The notes beneath the pieces were generated by a model, which was not told the origin of the DNA, ran no database searches, and saw only the letters and a list, made by a program, of their open reading frames with translations. Source: Sphingobacteriales bacterium (GTDB lineage Bacteria; Bacteroidota; Bacteroidia; Chitinophagales; Chitinophagaceae). Taken from it: DNA of 64,000 bases. Both the position numbers and the translations under genes were made by a program. Positions 1 through 8,921 of the stretch are shown here, piece by piece. Each line of letters starts with the position of its first letter. The stretch's first letter is position 1. The stretch covers positions 1 through 64,000 of the forward strand of contig JAAXIF010000035.1 in the NCBI GenBank assembly GCA_012270485.1. Reading direction: 5' to 3'.

Positions 1-70
1 AATCATCCCTTTTTTTATGACATCTATTAAATATTTAGTCGGACAATAGTGATTTTTTATTCTTTATTTC

Positions 71-2734
71 CTACTGTTGCATCATATCCATTCCACCACC
101 TTGATCGGCTTTGGTGTTTTTGCGTTTGAATAGAGCGGCATCAAACTTACCAAAACGGTAGTTGAAGTTCAGACGTAAAACCTGCGGATCTCTTCTGCGC
201 TGACTGGTCTGCTGGAAGAAATCACTTTCACTATAGGATTCAAATAATTGTGTACGGAAAATATCATTCATGCTTAAAGTAAGAGAACCACTTTGTCCAT
301 TTTTCCAAGTCCACTCTTTACGGATAGCCAAATCAAAGCCGTAACGTGGGAGGTTAAATCCTTGAGCAGTACCTTGCATACCACCACCCCACATCATACC
401 ACCGCCGCCACCGCCGCCGCGACCACCACCACCGGTTCCCGGAGGTAATACGGTTTTAGCTTGGTAATCGCCACTGAACTGGATCGATAATCCTTTGGAT
501 ACTTTGAATGCACTGTTCATTTTTGCAAACCAGCTTACTCTTGCATCATTGCTGATGTTTTGTCCGGGAATGGTTGCATTGATTTTAGCGCTAAATAAGT
601 TGGCGCTTAAAGTCAAATCCCACCACTTGGTAACAGGCATTTTGTTACTCAATTCCAAACCATAAATGATGCTGTTATCGGCATTGATGAATGAATTGTA
701 GAATACCAAGTTGGTATCAGCAGGATTCAGTTCATTTTTACCGGTATAAGAGTATCTGGTGATGAGGTTGGTACTGTACTTGAAGAAACCTGTTACCAAG
801 AAATTTGCGCCACGCTTGTAAGCATTGTTGTATGATACTTCAAATGAGTTGGTGAATTCGGGTTTCAAAGCAGCATTACCTACGCTGATGTTCTGAGGGT
901 CAGAAAAATCAGGGAAAGGCATCAACTGGAAGAAATTAGGTCTGTTCACACGACGTGAATAGTTCAATTGAAGATCTTGTTTATCATTTACTTTATAAGT
1001 GATAAATGCACTTGGGAATAAGCTCAAAGGGAAATCAACTTTGAACTGTGCAGAATCAGCACCTGTTGTTTTCAAAAGTGTACCTGTATAACTTGAACTC
1101 TCAGCACGTAAGCCTAATTGATAACTGAATTTTTTCACTTTGAAACTGTAAGATACATAGGCTGCATATACCTGATCGTTGAATCTGTATCGATTACTGA
1201 TAGCAGGAATCAGCGTATACTTGTTGGTACTGTAATCATATCTATACTGGTCACTGGTATTACCGAAGTCGCGTATTGCAGCACGTCCACCCAATTCCAA
1301 TTTGGTGCTTTCTGTTAATGGGTTTTCATAATCAGTCTGGAAAGTATAAAACTTATTCGTTCCATCGCCGATTGTTTGCTGCAACAAAGCAGGGAACTTG
1401 ATACTGTTATCAGTTCTGAATGTACTGGTATTTACAAATGAATTATTATCGTTCTTGCTTGAGTTAAAATTGACATCTGCTGAGATGTTTTCACCGCTGC
1501 GTGCAAAGTTGTGTTTGTAACTTAGTTGTGTTCCAAAGTTTTGAAAATTACTACGACTGTTGTTCAGGATATCATTGTAAGAAGTGTATACACCACTCAC
1601 TGTAGAATCTGCTCTTTGTGTATTAGAGTTGTCAAACTGACCTCTATTATAATTGGCAGCGATTGAAATTGTATTTCTGTTATCTACCAGGAAATCAAGT
1701 CCACCTCTGAAGAAACCAAAGAAACCGGTGCTCACACCTTTACCTACAATATACAAGCTGCTAGGTGTAGAGAAAAGGTTATCGCGGTCATTCATGGTAT
1801 TGGTGATCGATTTACGCTGATTGTATGAGCCACTTAAAAAAGCATTGATCTTATTCTGACGAATATTGATATCACCACCCAAATTAATTCTTCCACGAGA
1901 ATCAACACCCGATCTCAAACCACCATTGTAACCTACTTTCTTGTTTTTCTTTAAAACAATATTCAAGATACCCGCATTACCACCCGAAGCATCAAATTTT
2001 GCTGAAGGGTTGGTGATGAGTTCCACTTTGTCAATAATATCGGCAGGTAATTGATCCAGTGTAATCGTAGTTGGACGACCATCAATAAAAATAGTAGGTG
2101 CTGCATTACGCAGGGTAACATTTCCGTCTACATCCACATTCAAAGCAGGAATGTTTTTCATGATTTCAGTAGCGGTTTGTCCGGCACTGACCAGATTCTT
2201 ATCTACATTGAAGATCTTACGATCGATCCCCATTTCAAATTGCGGCTTGGCAGAAGAAGTTACGGTAACATTACCCAGATCAGTCGCATCCTGTTCCATT
2301 TTGATATTGCCCAGGTCTTTATCAGTCATACCTGCCATTTGCTGGAAGTTGGGACTTTCACCGCGAGCAGGCATTTTAATGCCAAAACTAACCGTTTGTA
2401 CAAGGTTGGTATATCCTAAAGCGCTGAATTTCAATTTGAAATTGCCAAAAATGGGAAGATTTTCAAAGCTGAAATCTCCATTAGCACGTGTAATTTGGGT
2501 ATTCAGCACCGCTTCCACCATTTTCTTGGCTACGGTATCAAATCTATTACCTGTAATCTGTACAGTTACGCCTTCTATGCCTTTATTGGTCTTACTATCA
2601 ACGATTTTGCCATAAAAATGCCCCATATTCATATTTGGAGCCGCGCCGGCACCACCCATTCTGGCACCCGGAAACTGGGCAGCAGCGGAAAAAGTCAAGA
2701 GGATGAAGGCGAAAAATGTAAATAATTTGTTCAT
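71..2734 (-). CDS. TonB-dependent receptor-like outer-membrane beta-barrel protein
   Basis: Outer-membrane barrel of the SusC/OMP_b-brl_3 type, likely for uptake or binding of an unknown ligand. A signal peptide (residues 1-19, ending SAAAQ) is followed by a carboxypeptidase-regulatory-like domain (about 40-115, GKIVDSKTNKGIEGV), a plug-like region (about 165-265, with TIFIDGRPTT) and a long beta-strand-rich barrel to the C-terminus. A glycine-rich insertion near residues 762-785 (PPGTGGGG, then runs of G and M) is probably an extracellular loop. No SusD partner or TonB box is seen, so the substrate cannot be named. 887 residues is normal for the family. The upstream region holds CAACTTTG, close to a -7 box. 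Confidence 0.88.
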   Translation of the reverse strand: MNKLFTFFAFILLTFSAAAQFPGARMGGAGAAPNMNMGHFYGKIVDSKTNKGIEGVTVQITGNRFDTVAKKMVEAVLNTQITRANGDFSFENLPIFGNFKLKFSALGYTNLVQTVSFGIKMPARGESPNFQQMAGMTDKDLGNIKMEQDATDLGNVTVTSSAKPQFEMGIDRKIFNVDKNLVSAGQTATEIMKNIPALNVDVDGNVTLRNAAPTIFIDGRPTTITLDQLPADIIDKVELITNPSAKFDASGGNAGILNIVLKKNKKVGYNGGLRSGVDSRGRINLGGDINIRQNKINAFLSGSYNQRKSITNTMNDRDNLFSTPSSLYIVGKGVSTGFFGFFRGGLDFLVDNRNTISIAANYNRGQFDNSNTQRADSTVSGVYTSYNDILNNSRSNFQNFGTQLSYKHNFARSGENISADVNFNSSKNDNNSFVNTSTFRTDNSIKFPALLQQTIGDGTNKFYTFQTDYENPLTESTKLELGGRAAIRDFGNTSDQYRYDYSTNKYTLIPAISNRYRFNDQVYAAYVSYSFKVKKFSYQLGLRAESSSYTGTLLKTTGADSAQFKVDFPLSLFPSAFITYKVNDKQDLQLNYSRRVNRPNFFQLMPFPDFSDPQNISVGNAALKPEFTNSFEVSYNNAYKRGANFLVTGFFKYSTNLITRYSYTGKNELNPADTNLVFYNSFINADNSIIYGLELSNKMPVTKWWDLTLSANLFSAKINATIPGQNISNDARVSWFAKMNSAFKVSKGLSIQFSGDYQAKTVLPPGTGGGGRGGGGGGGMMWGGGMQGTAQGFNLPRYGFDLAIRKEWTWKNGQSGSLTLSMNDIFRTQLFESYSESDFFQQTSQRRRDPQVLRLNFNYRFGKFDAALFKRKNTKADQGGGMDMMQQ

Positions 2735-2895
2735 GATGATCTATTGAAATATGCTGATGCAAAGTTGCATCGATGATTCGGGAACTTCTGTTTGTTTATA
2801 CAGACGGTAGTAAGACAATTTTAAAGGGGTAAAGTTTGAAGCCAGCGTATCGGCAATAGGGGTATTCTCGGTGATACCATAGTTTTATTCGGTGA

Positions 2896-3498
2896 CTATG
2901 TCAAAAGCGTCAATAAAACCTGCAATAAACCGATGATAAAACCTAAAACTCCACCAATCAGCTCTACAAAACGGAATTCTTTGGATAAAATAGACTGAAG
3001 GATATCTTCTAATTTATCACTGGAGAATGAAGCTACTTTTTGCGTGACAATTTTTTCCAGATCCAATTCCTGTTGTAAATGACCCATATAGCGCTGCATG
3101 ATCACAGGGAACAGGCTTTCCAATTCTTTCATGAAAATACCTTTCAACTGCTGAATCGTGTTTTCACCGATAAACATGCTGATAACGGGCATTTCTTCTG
3201 CCAGTTTCTTACGCAAAAATTGATCAATATGCTCTTCTACCACCGGCATCAATTGCTGTATGTTATTGGGATGCACCAGTTTTTGTTGGATATCAGCAAA
3301 AGACAATAACTCCTCGCTCACCAGTTTGCCCAGTTTTTCAGCGAATTGTTGCTGTCTTTTCGGAAATATGCCCTGTATGGTAATCCCCAATATCTTCTTG
3401 GGCTCTTTGGGGTGGAACAGCATTTTAATGGCGATCCAGTTGGTGAACCAACCAATGAATGCAGAGATAACCGGAATCAGAAAAAGGATATAACTCAT
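2896..3498 (-). CDS. DUF445 family membrane protein
   Basis: A 200-residue protein of the DUF445/YheB type. It has an N-terminal hydrophobic segment (residues 1-25), a central helical, charged region (about 45-165) and a C-terminal membrane segment (about 178-198, FIIGLLQVLLTLL). The N-terminal pattern GWFTNWIAIKMLFHPKEP is characteristic of the family. Function is not established; the family is regarded as membrane-associated. It stands alone, transcribed away from tRNA-His, and is separated from it by a strong hairpin terminator, so it probably has its own promoter or relies on weak readthrough. The ATG at 3498 is the natural start. Confidence 0.8.
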   Translation of the reverse strand: MSYILFLIPVISAFIGWFTNWIAIKMLFHPKEPKKILGITIQGIFPKRQQQFAEKLGKLVSEELLSFADIQQKLVHPNNIQQLMPVVEEHIDQFLRKKLAEEMPVISMFIGENTIQQLKGIFMKELESLFPVIMQRYMGHLQQELDLEKIVTQKVASFSSDKLEDILQSILSKEFRFVELIGGVLGFIIGLLQVLLTLLT

Positions 3499-3510
3499 GT
3501 ATAGAAATTT

Positions 3511-3542
3511 AAAAACCTATACGCCTAAGGCATATAGGTTTT
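3511..3542 (-). terminator. Intrinsic terminator after tRNA-His
   Basis: On the minus strand, just past the tRNA 3' end, AAAACCTATA pairs perfectly with TATAGGTTTT (10 bp). An inner GCC/GGC pair extends the stem, and a T-rich tract follows. It would end the tRNA-His transcript before the DUF445 gene. Confidence 0.7.
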
Positions 3543-3546
3543 CGAG

Positions 3547-3621
3547 GGAGAACGATGGGTCTCGAACCCACGGCCTTCAGTGCCACAAACTGACGCTCTA
3601 ACCAACTGAGCTACGCTCTCC
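3547..3621 (-). tRNA. tRNA-His (GTG)
   Basis: Read on the minus strand, the cloverleaf is complete. It has the acceptor pair GAGAGCG/CGTTCTC with an extra 5' G (G-1) opposite the C discriminator, a D arm GCTC...GAGC, an anticodon stem TCAGT/ACTGA with loop TTGTGGC (anticodon GTG), and a T arm GTGGG TTCGAGA CCCAT. The encoded G-1 is diagnostic of bacterial tRNA-His. The 3' CCA is not encoded. Confidence 0.97.
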
Positions 3622-3771
3622 GTTTTATGGGAGTGCAAAAATAGGGTAAAACAGCATTTTATACATCATTCAAGGCTGTTTTTTTTAAGCCAACCGTTCA
3701 TCAAAACCTTTGTTAATTGGTTCTACAGAGAGCGGAACAAGTGATGTTTTCAGTTATTTTTGGATAGAATC

Positions 3772-5934
3772 ATGCAAAAATTCAAGGAATTTATGAAGAG
3801 TAGAAAAGGTTTAGTATTGCTCACCGTTGTATTATTCGGTGCGCTTTTTTTCGCATTCCGTTATACGTCCTCAGGTTATACGGATGTGGTGATTTCGCAA
3901 AGACAAAGATTATTGTCTGCAGTAGGCTCTTTATTAGAGTCGCAGCACTACAGCCCAAAAAATATCAATAACGATTTCTCCAAAAAACTATTCCAGAAAT
4001 ATTTAGATGATCTGGATGGCGATAAATCATTTTTTCTGCAGTCAGACATCAACGCGCTGAAAAAGCATGAGTTGATGCTGGATGATGAGATCAAAGGTGC
4101 AGAAATCAAATTTGCACCCGAAGCCGGATTGATCTATGAAAAGCGTTTGAATGCTGTTGGTGTTTTATACAAAGAAATTTTATCCAAGCCTTTTGATTTT
4201 TCAGTGGATGAAACAGCGATGCTGGATTCCGACAAACTCGGATATGCAGCCAATGAAGCTGAACAAAAAGATCGTTGGAGAAAATTGCTGAAGTATTATA
4301 CACTGGAACGTTTTGTAGAGTTACAAGAACAGCGTGAACAGAACAAAGGCAAAAAAGATTTTGAAGTAAAGACCGATGAGGAGTTGGAGAAAGAAGCACG
4401 TGAAAAAGTACTCAAGGCAATGACCAAGAGATTTGATCGCATCAAAAACACGATCAAAGAAGAACAGCGTTTCAATACCTATATCAATTCTGTAACTAGT
4501 TTGATGGACCCGCATACCGATTATTTTGCTCCGGTTGAAAAAAGATCTTTTGATGAGCAAATGAGTGGACGCTTTTATGGAATCGGCGCACAATTAACGG
4601 AAGATGATTATGGAGTAAAAATTGCTTCCATACAACCGGGTGGTGCTGCATTTAAATCAGGAGAATTATCTGTGAATGATGTGATCCTGAAAGTAGCACA
4701 AGGAACGGCAGAACCCGTTGATGTGGCAGGCTATGCTACGGAAGATGTGGTGAAACTCATTCGTGGTAACAAAGGAACAGAAGTTCGTTTGACCGTAAAA
4801 AAATCAGACGGACTGATCAAGACCATCATTTTACAAAGAGATGAAATTGTTTTGGATGAAACATTTGCCAGAAGTGCTGTAGTGAATGAAGGCAAAGAAA
4901 AGATTGGTTATATCTGGTTGCCTGAGTTTTATGCAGACTATGAAAGAGAAAATGGGAATCGTTGTTCTGATGATGTAGCCAAAGAAATCATTAAGCTTAA
5001 AAAAGAAAATATCACCGGACTGGTCATTGATCTGCGTAACAATGGCGGTGGTTCATTGTATGAAGTGATACAAATGGTGGGTTTGTTCATCAACCAAGGT
5101 CCTGTGGTTCAGGTACGTGATAGAGATGGTAAGGCGAATGTATATGGTGATCAGCGTCCGGGTACCTTGTATGATGGTCCGATGGCAGTATTGGTGAATG
5201 AATTGAGTGCTTCGGCAAGTGAGATATTTGCCGGTGCTATTCAGGATTATAGGAGAGGAGTGGTGATTGGTAGCACTTCTACCTATGGAAAAGGTACAGT
5301 ACAAAAAACAGTGCCTTTTGGTAAGGTTGTAGATTTCAATAGCGGAAGAACAGATATGGGTGCGGTAAAACTCACTTTCCAAATGTTTTACCGTATCAAT
5401 GGAGGATCTACTCAACTCAAGGGTATTGAACCGGATATTGTATTGCCGGATAGTTATGAGTACCTGAAGATTCGTGAAAAAGATGTGCCCCATGCATTGC
5501 CTTGGGATCAGATAGAGAAAGCCACTTATCTAACCTGGCACAAAGACTATGGACATGATCAGGTAATACAAGCTGAAAAAGAAAGAGTGAAAGAGAATTC
5601 TTCACTCAATCTGTTGAAAGATAATTTGATTTGGCTCTCTAAGTTGAACGAAGAACCTGCAAGTTTGAATATCGATCAATACAAGTCATTGCAAAAACGT
5701 ATTCGTTCAACGGTTTCACAGAATAATACTTTGTTGAGACTAAAAGAAGAAATGAATATAGTACCTGCTGTGAGCGATCAGGATAAATTTTTCAATAATC
5801 CGGATAAAAACAAAGGAGAGCGTTATCAGGCTTGGTTAAGGGCTTTAAAGACAGATATGCATATTGGTGAAACCGTGAAAGTGCTGACCGGACTCTCATC
5901 AGAGTTTACAAAAGCCACTGCTGCGGTGAAATAG
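3772..5934 (+). CDS. Carboxy-terminal processing protease (S41, Prc/CtpA type)
   Basis: Periplasmic tail-specific serine protease anchored by an N-terminal membrane segment (residues 13-29). A long N-terminal helical domain precedes a PDZ domain (about 240-330, with YGIGAQL and IQPGGAAFKSG) and the S41 catalytic domain. The catalytic dyad is visible as Ser in SASASE (about residue 481) and Lys in TYGKG (507), as in E. coli Prc. At 720 residues it has the long Prc-type C-terminal extension (DUF3340-like) rather than the short CtpA form. An in-frame TTG lies 12 bases upstream, but ATG 3772 gives a normal N-terminus. It likely trims or degrades envelope proteins. It is monocistronic, with a terminator at 5956. 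Confidence 0.93.
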   Translation: MQKFKEFMKSRKGLVLLTVVLFGALFFAFRYTSSGYTDVVISQRQRLLSAVGSLLESQHYSPKNINNDFSKKLFQKYLDDLDGDKSFFLQSDINALKKHELMLDDEIKGAEIKFAPEAGLIYEKRLNAVGVLYKEILSKPFDFSVDETAMLDSDKLGYAANEAEQKDRWRKLLKYYTLERFVELQEQREQNKGKKDFEVKTDEELEKEAREKVLKAMTKRFDRIKNTIKEEQRFNTYINSVTSLMDPHTDYFAPVEKRSFDEQMSGRFYGIGAQLTEDDYGVKIASIQPGGAAFKSGELSVNDVILKVAQGTAEPVDVAGYATEDVVKLIRGNKGTEVRLTVKKSDGLIKTIILQRDEIVLDETFARSAVVNEGKEKIGYIWLPEFYADYERENGNRCSDDVAKEIIKLKKENITGLVIDLRNNGGGSLYEVIQMVGLFINQGPVVQVRDRDGKANVYGDQRPGTLYDGPMAVLVNELSASASEIFAGAIQDYRRGVVIGSTSTYGKGTVQKTVPFGKVVDFNSGRTDMGAVKLTFQMFYRINGGSTQLKGIEPDIVLPDSYEYLKIREKDVPHALPWDQIEKATYLTWHKDYGHDQVIQAEKERVKENSSLNLLKDNLIWLSKLNEEPASLNIDQYKSLQKRIRSTVSQNNTLLRLKEEMNIVPAVSDQDKFFNNPDKNKGERYQAWLRALKTDMHIGETVKVLTGLSSEFTKATAAVK

Positions 5935-5955
5935 ACATGATTTTTACTATGTTTG

Positions 5956-5988
5956 CAGGCGTTACAGTTGTAATGCCTGTTTCTTTTT
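5956..5988 (+). terminator. Intrinsic terminator of the S41 protease gene
   Basis: CAGGCGTTAC and GTAATGCCTG pair over 10 bp (one G-T) around an AGTT loop, followed by TTTCTTTTT, 20 bases after the stop codon. Confidence 0.75.
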
Positions 5989-6005
5989 AAGACCTAAGTG
6001 AGCAC

Positions 6006-6509
6006 ATGGAACCAGAGAAAAAATGGTACGCTTTATACACCAAGCCCAGATGGGAGAAAAAAATTGACAGCTTATTGGTTCGCAAAGGAATTGAGAGTTG
6101 GTGTCCTTTGCAGAAAGTAGAGCGTCAGTGGAGCGACCGCAAAAAAATCATCGAAGATCCGCTGTTTAAATCCTACGTATTTGTGCATATTGACGACTCT
6201 GAACGCACCAAAGTGTTAATGACAGATGGGGTATTGAACTTTGTGTATTATCTCGGCAAACCAGCAGTGATTAAAGATGAAGAAGTGATGACCATCAAAA
6301 GATACCTCGCCGAAAAAGATGCCAGTTTAGCTATTCTAAGTGAAGAAGGTTATCAAGCTGAAATGAAGATCATGGTCAATCATGGTGTGTTCATGGGGAA
6401 TGAAGGAACTGTGATCAGAGGGGGGAAGAAAAAAGTATATGTGAAACTCGAAAGTTTGGGGCAGGTGATGGTGGTGGAGTTTCCGACGGAATATTTATCT
6501 CCGTTATAG
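6006..6509 (+). CDS. UpxY/RfaH-like NusG-family transcription antiterminator
   Basis: A specialised NusG paralogue of 167 residues. The NGN domain spans roughly residues 6-105 (WYALYTKPRWEKK, PLFKSYVFVHI) and a KOW domain about 112-165 (GVFMGNEGTVIRGGKKKVYV). In Bacteroidota, UpxY-type paralogues sit first in polysaccharide operons and help polymerase read through the long leader. The housekeeping nusG is expected in the secE-rplK region, which is not here. Unusually, no glycan gene follows on this strand: the next 3.6 kb is an AT-rich island read the other way. It is therefore either a trans-acting regulator or the remnant of a lost or displaced locus. Confidence 0.85.
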   Translation: MEPEKKWYALYTKPRWEKKIDSLLVRKGIESWCPLQKVERQWSDRKKIIEDPLFKSYVFVHIDDSERTKVLMTDGVLNFVYYLGKPAVIKDEEVMTIKRYLAEKDASLAILSEEGYQAEMKIMVNHGVFMGNEGTVIRGGKKKVYVKLESLGQVMVVEFPTEYLSPL

Positions 6510-6809
6510 TGAATAGTCAGTAGTGAGTAGTGAGTAGGAATATGAAACTTTTGGAAAGTCCAAAGGACTCCCTAGGTGTTTCGGAACTTTCCAAAAGTTA
6601 ACTCGCATTTTCAGTTGTCCCAGATTTTGGGACAACTCCTCATAACCTTCTTCTAATATCTTGGTTTTAAGTGCGTTCCAATATTTTCGAGGTCTTGGAC
6701 TTTCTGTCAAAACCTCAATTACATCAATGATAGAAAAATACCATTGATGTTCCTGGTCATTCCACTCGGAACGTACCTTTTTATTTTCAAAAAGTTTGAT
6801 GTTCCCCAT
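6504..6809 (-). pseudogene. Truncated Bro-N/antirepressor-like gene
   Basis: The first 65 or so residues match the start of Bro/phage-antirepressor proteins (KLFENKKVRSEWND, WYFSIIDVIEVLTES, PRKYWNALKTK, ELSQNLGQLKM). In that family a further domain follows the GQLK motif. Here the reading frame runs straight into the 61-bp hairpin repeat at 6544-6604 and ends in unrelated sequence, so the C-terminal part is missing. It overlaps the last bases of the UpxY-like gene tail to tail. It is probably non-functional, although a short DNA-binding fragment could still be made. Confidence 0.65.
6544..6604. repeat. 61-bp hairpin repeat, copy 1
   Basis: Identical over 61 bases to 7437-7497 and in the same orientation. 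It carries a perfect 14-bp inverted repeat, AACTTTTGGAAAGT (6546-6559) and its complement (6586-6599), around a 26-base loop. It sits exactly where the Bro-like gene loses its homology. Confidence 0.9.
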
Positions 6810-7436
6810 GTGGTAAATCTACTCAAATAATCATTCAATAAAACGATAGTGGTAAGTGTATTTCGATGAACTCTCACACGTAAAAAATTGACCATTGCGT
6901 TCGTAATGAACCATTTCTCCAACACTTCCGCTGAACTGTAAAAGATTATTTTGATGGACCATAATATCAGTTTGAATAAAATATATTAAATTTATTTAAA
7001 GTATCAGTACTGCTGCGCTTTTCCTCCGTTATAAGTGCGTTACAAGTCCGTTATAGGTCCGTTATTCATTCGATGTTCATTTGACTATCGTCCACTACTC
7101 TTTCGAGAGCTCTTCTACACTACGGAGGGGTATCTGTACATCAATTAAAGGGTAACGATAGTCTATACCTTGTCAAAGGGGAACAAGACTCAAAGAAAAT
7201 ACATAGATGTATTGAAGATACTATTGCTTATATACGGAAAGAGCTTGAGTCGCCATTGGTTATTGTGCGACAACTTTTGGAGGGTTTACTAAGTACTTGA
7301 GCGAACATTGTTGTATTCTTTTCCAAAGGGACTAGTTTTTTTAACGTTCTGCAAAACTGTTTTTTATTGAGAAGACTGCGAACGCACACACCAAACCTAT
7401 TGGTCGGAAAAACAAATGGCATGATTAACTCCATGC
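6810..7436. other. Gene-free degenerate stretch between the hairpin repeats
   Basis: No convincing gene lies here. An 11-bp phased repeat occupies 7025-7123. A plus-strand frame stays open from about 7084 to 7290 (ending LEGLLST, stop TGA) and then on to about 7476. It lacks an ATG near its start and resembles nothing I recognise, so it may be a decayed gene. Confidence 0.5.
7025..7123. repeat. Degenerate 11-bp tandem repeat, nine units
   Basis: Nine consecutive 11-base units mostly begin T-C/T-C-G, for example TCCGTTATAAG, TGCGTTACAAG, TCCGTTATAGG and TCCGTTATTCA. Similarity fades downstream, from four close units to five loose ones. The period is close to one helical turn. Confidence 0.6.
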
Positions 7437-7497
7437 GAAACTTTTGGAAAGTCCAAAGGACTCCCTAGGTGTTTCGGAACTTTCCAAAAGTTAACTC
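7437..7497. repeat. 61-bp hairpin repeat, copy 2
   Basis: Exact second copy of 6544-6604 in direct orientation. It lies 57 bases beyond the dinD stop codon, so both copies sit at the 3' side of a minus-strand Bro-N-type gene. Confidence 0.9.
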
Positions 7498-7554
7498 TCA
7501 ATGTTAGTGGCACGCCCTTCTTTGTCTTCCAAATGTGCCTGTAAATGCGTTGGC

Positions 7555-8400
7555 TTATTTCTTTTTCAACTTCTTTGTTTCTTTCAGAAGTTTCTTGTCT
7601 TCCGATTTCACTTTCCTTTCAATTTTTTTGAGGTCTTCTTCTGCCGGTAAATTTTCCGGCTTAATACCGCTTTTCAGCAACAGCCCTCTTACGTCCTGAT
7701 TATTTTTGACATGTTCATTTGTAATTGCAGATTCAGATTTTAAGTCAGCCTTACGAATATTTACATTCGTCAATTCGTTAGCAAAGTCTTTGGCCTTAAT
7801 GGTTATTGTCGGTAAGAAGTCAGCAAGTGGTCTGTTGTCAGGAATGCCCAATCTCGCTTTCATGTCTAATGTTGTCTTGCCGCCGAATAGTGCTTGGTCG
7901 CCCTTGCTTCTTATTCTGGCGAAACCTACATTGTCAATTCCTTTTTGAAAAATAAGTCCAGATAATTCTTTCTCTGAAATAGTTAGCTTTTCTCTTGCTT
8001 CTAATCGTTCCCATTCCTTAAGACGTTGTTCAAGTAGTTCCTGTTTTCTTGTCTGAACAGCGAAATAGCTCATTGCAAATGCAATCTCATCTTTACGGGG
8101 GTCGCCATTTTGAGCAATGAGATAACAGGCATACCTTGTAAGCATGATGTCCTCAATCTCTCTCTTAGCTCCAGAGCCTAATTCAACCATTTTCCTGACG
8201 TCAAGAAAATGGTCTGATACTTCCTGCTTTGCGTTGGTGCTGGCTATTTTTGCTTTATCAATAACCTTTATGAAATTCTCCCATTTTGAATAGCCTAAGA
8301 GTTCCTGCAAATCTCTTGCAAACCAATATTCAACACCATCAGTTTCATTAACTGCTAATTCAAAACTGCTGTGAAGTTGTGATATAATTTCCCGTTTCAT
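7555..8400 (-). CDS. dinD: DNA damage-inducible protein D-like (DinD)
   Basis: A 281-residue protein that appears full-length for the DinD family. The N-terminal Bro-N-like domain is recognisable (YWFARDLQELLGYSKWENF, residues about 26-44), followed by HFLDVRKMVELGSGAKRE and the family hallmark LTRYACYLIAQNGDP. The central part carries FQKGIDNVGFARIRSKGD. The C-terminus is lysine-rich. In E. coli DinD is SOS-induced and can inhibit RecA activity; whether it does so here is unknown and no LexA site was identified. It lies in an AT-rich island next to a truncated relative, which points to acquired DNA. Confidence 0.88.
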   Translation of the reverse strand: MKREIISQLHSSFELAVNETDGVEYWFARDLQELLGYSKWENFIKVIDKAKIASTNAKQEVSDHFLDVRKMVELGSGAKREIEDIMLTRYACYLIAQNGDPRKDEIAFAMSYFAVQTRKQELLEQRLKEWERLEAREKLTISEKELSGLIFQKGIDNVGFARIRSKGDQALFGGKTTLDMKARLGIPDNRPLADFLPTITIKAKDFANELTNVNIRKADLKSESAITNEHVKNNQDVRGLLLKSGIKPENLPAEEDLKKIERKVKSEDKKLLKETKKLKKK

Positions 8401-8532
8401 TCCTTGATTGTTATTCTCAAAATTATCAATTATTCAGTCAGCTAATAGAATAAGCTTCTGTAGCGTATTGGTTGAGCCATTTTAGAAGTTTTCTACACAC
8501 TTGGTCGTTTTTGTAAAACCATTCTGTGCCTT

Positions 8533-8901
8533 TTATTCGAAATTGTTGTCGTAAAAATCTCTGCCTAAAAATTTGATTATTGCTTCCTTGAGCTTTTCAT
8601 TCATTGTTCTTTTCAAAGTTGTGCCATAGTCATAATGACATTTAAGGATAAGCTGGTCTACTTTTTCAACACATTCATGGTACTCAACAATTGTGTCAGC
8701 TTGTTTTGTAAATACATTCGGGATTGATTGGGTGTTAATATGTGTCCAAATATTATGAATCTGTCTCGAAAGAGAACCAAAATATTTCTTCTCATTTTCT
8801 GAAAGAGCTTTGAAGGTTTCATAGTAGTCTTTATTTGGCAACAATGCCATTTGATTATTTGTCATTTCAAGAAAGACCAACTTCTCTAAATTAATATTCA
8901 A
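8533..8901 (-). CDS. Hypothetical protein, second gene of an island pair
   Basis: I do not recognise the family. The frame encodes up to 122 residues, largely helical and charged, with aromatic residues near the C-terminus (FLGRDFYDNNFE). The frame begins with TTG at 8901; the first ATG is at 8865 (MTNNQMALLPNK), and no closer ATG exists, so the start is uncertain. It follows the 321-residue gene by 20 bases on the same strand, so the two are probably co-transcribed. Base composition is AT-rich like the rest of the island. Confidence 0.6.
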   Translation of the reverse strand: MNINLEKLVFLEMTNNQMALLPNKDYYETFKALSENEKKYFGSLSRQIHNIWTHINTQSIPNVFTKQADTIVEYHECVEKVDQLILKCHYDYGTTLKRTMNEKLKEAIIKFLGRDFYDNNFE

Positions 8902-8921
8902 GTTTGAAGATTTTATTTGAA

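Noticed and set aside
2051..2725. Several plus-strand frames opposite the TonB-like receptor gene
   Set aside because: They overlap the well-supported receptor and lack signals or family motifs.
6006..6509. Housekeeping nusG
   Set aside because: The protein is UpxY-like and the secE/rplK neighbours of nusG are absent.
7025..7123. Possible CRISPR array
   Set aside because: The period is 11 bases with no spacers, no conserved long repeat and no cas genes.
7084..7476. Plus-strand gene in the decayed segment
   Set aside because: The frame has an internal stop near 7290, no good start and no recognised family; noted only as possible debris.
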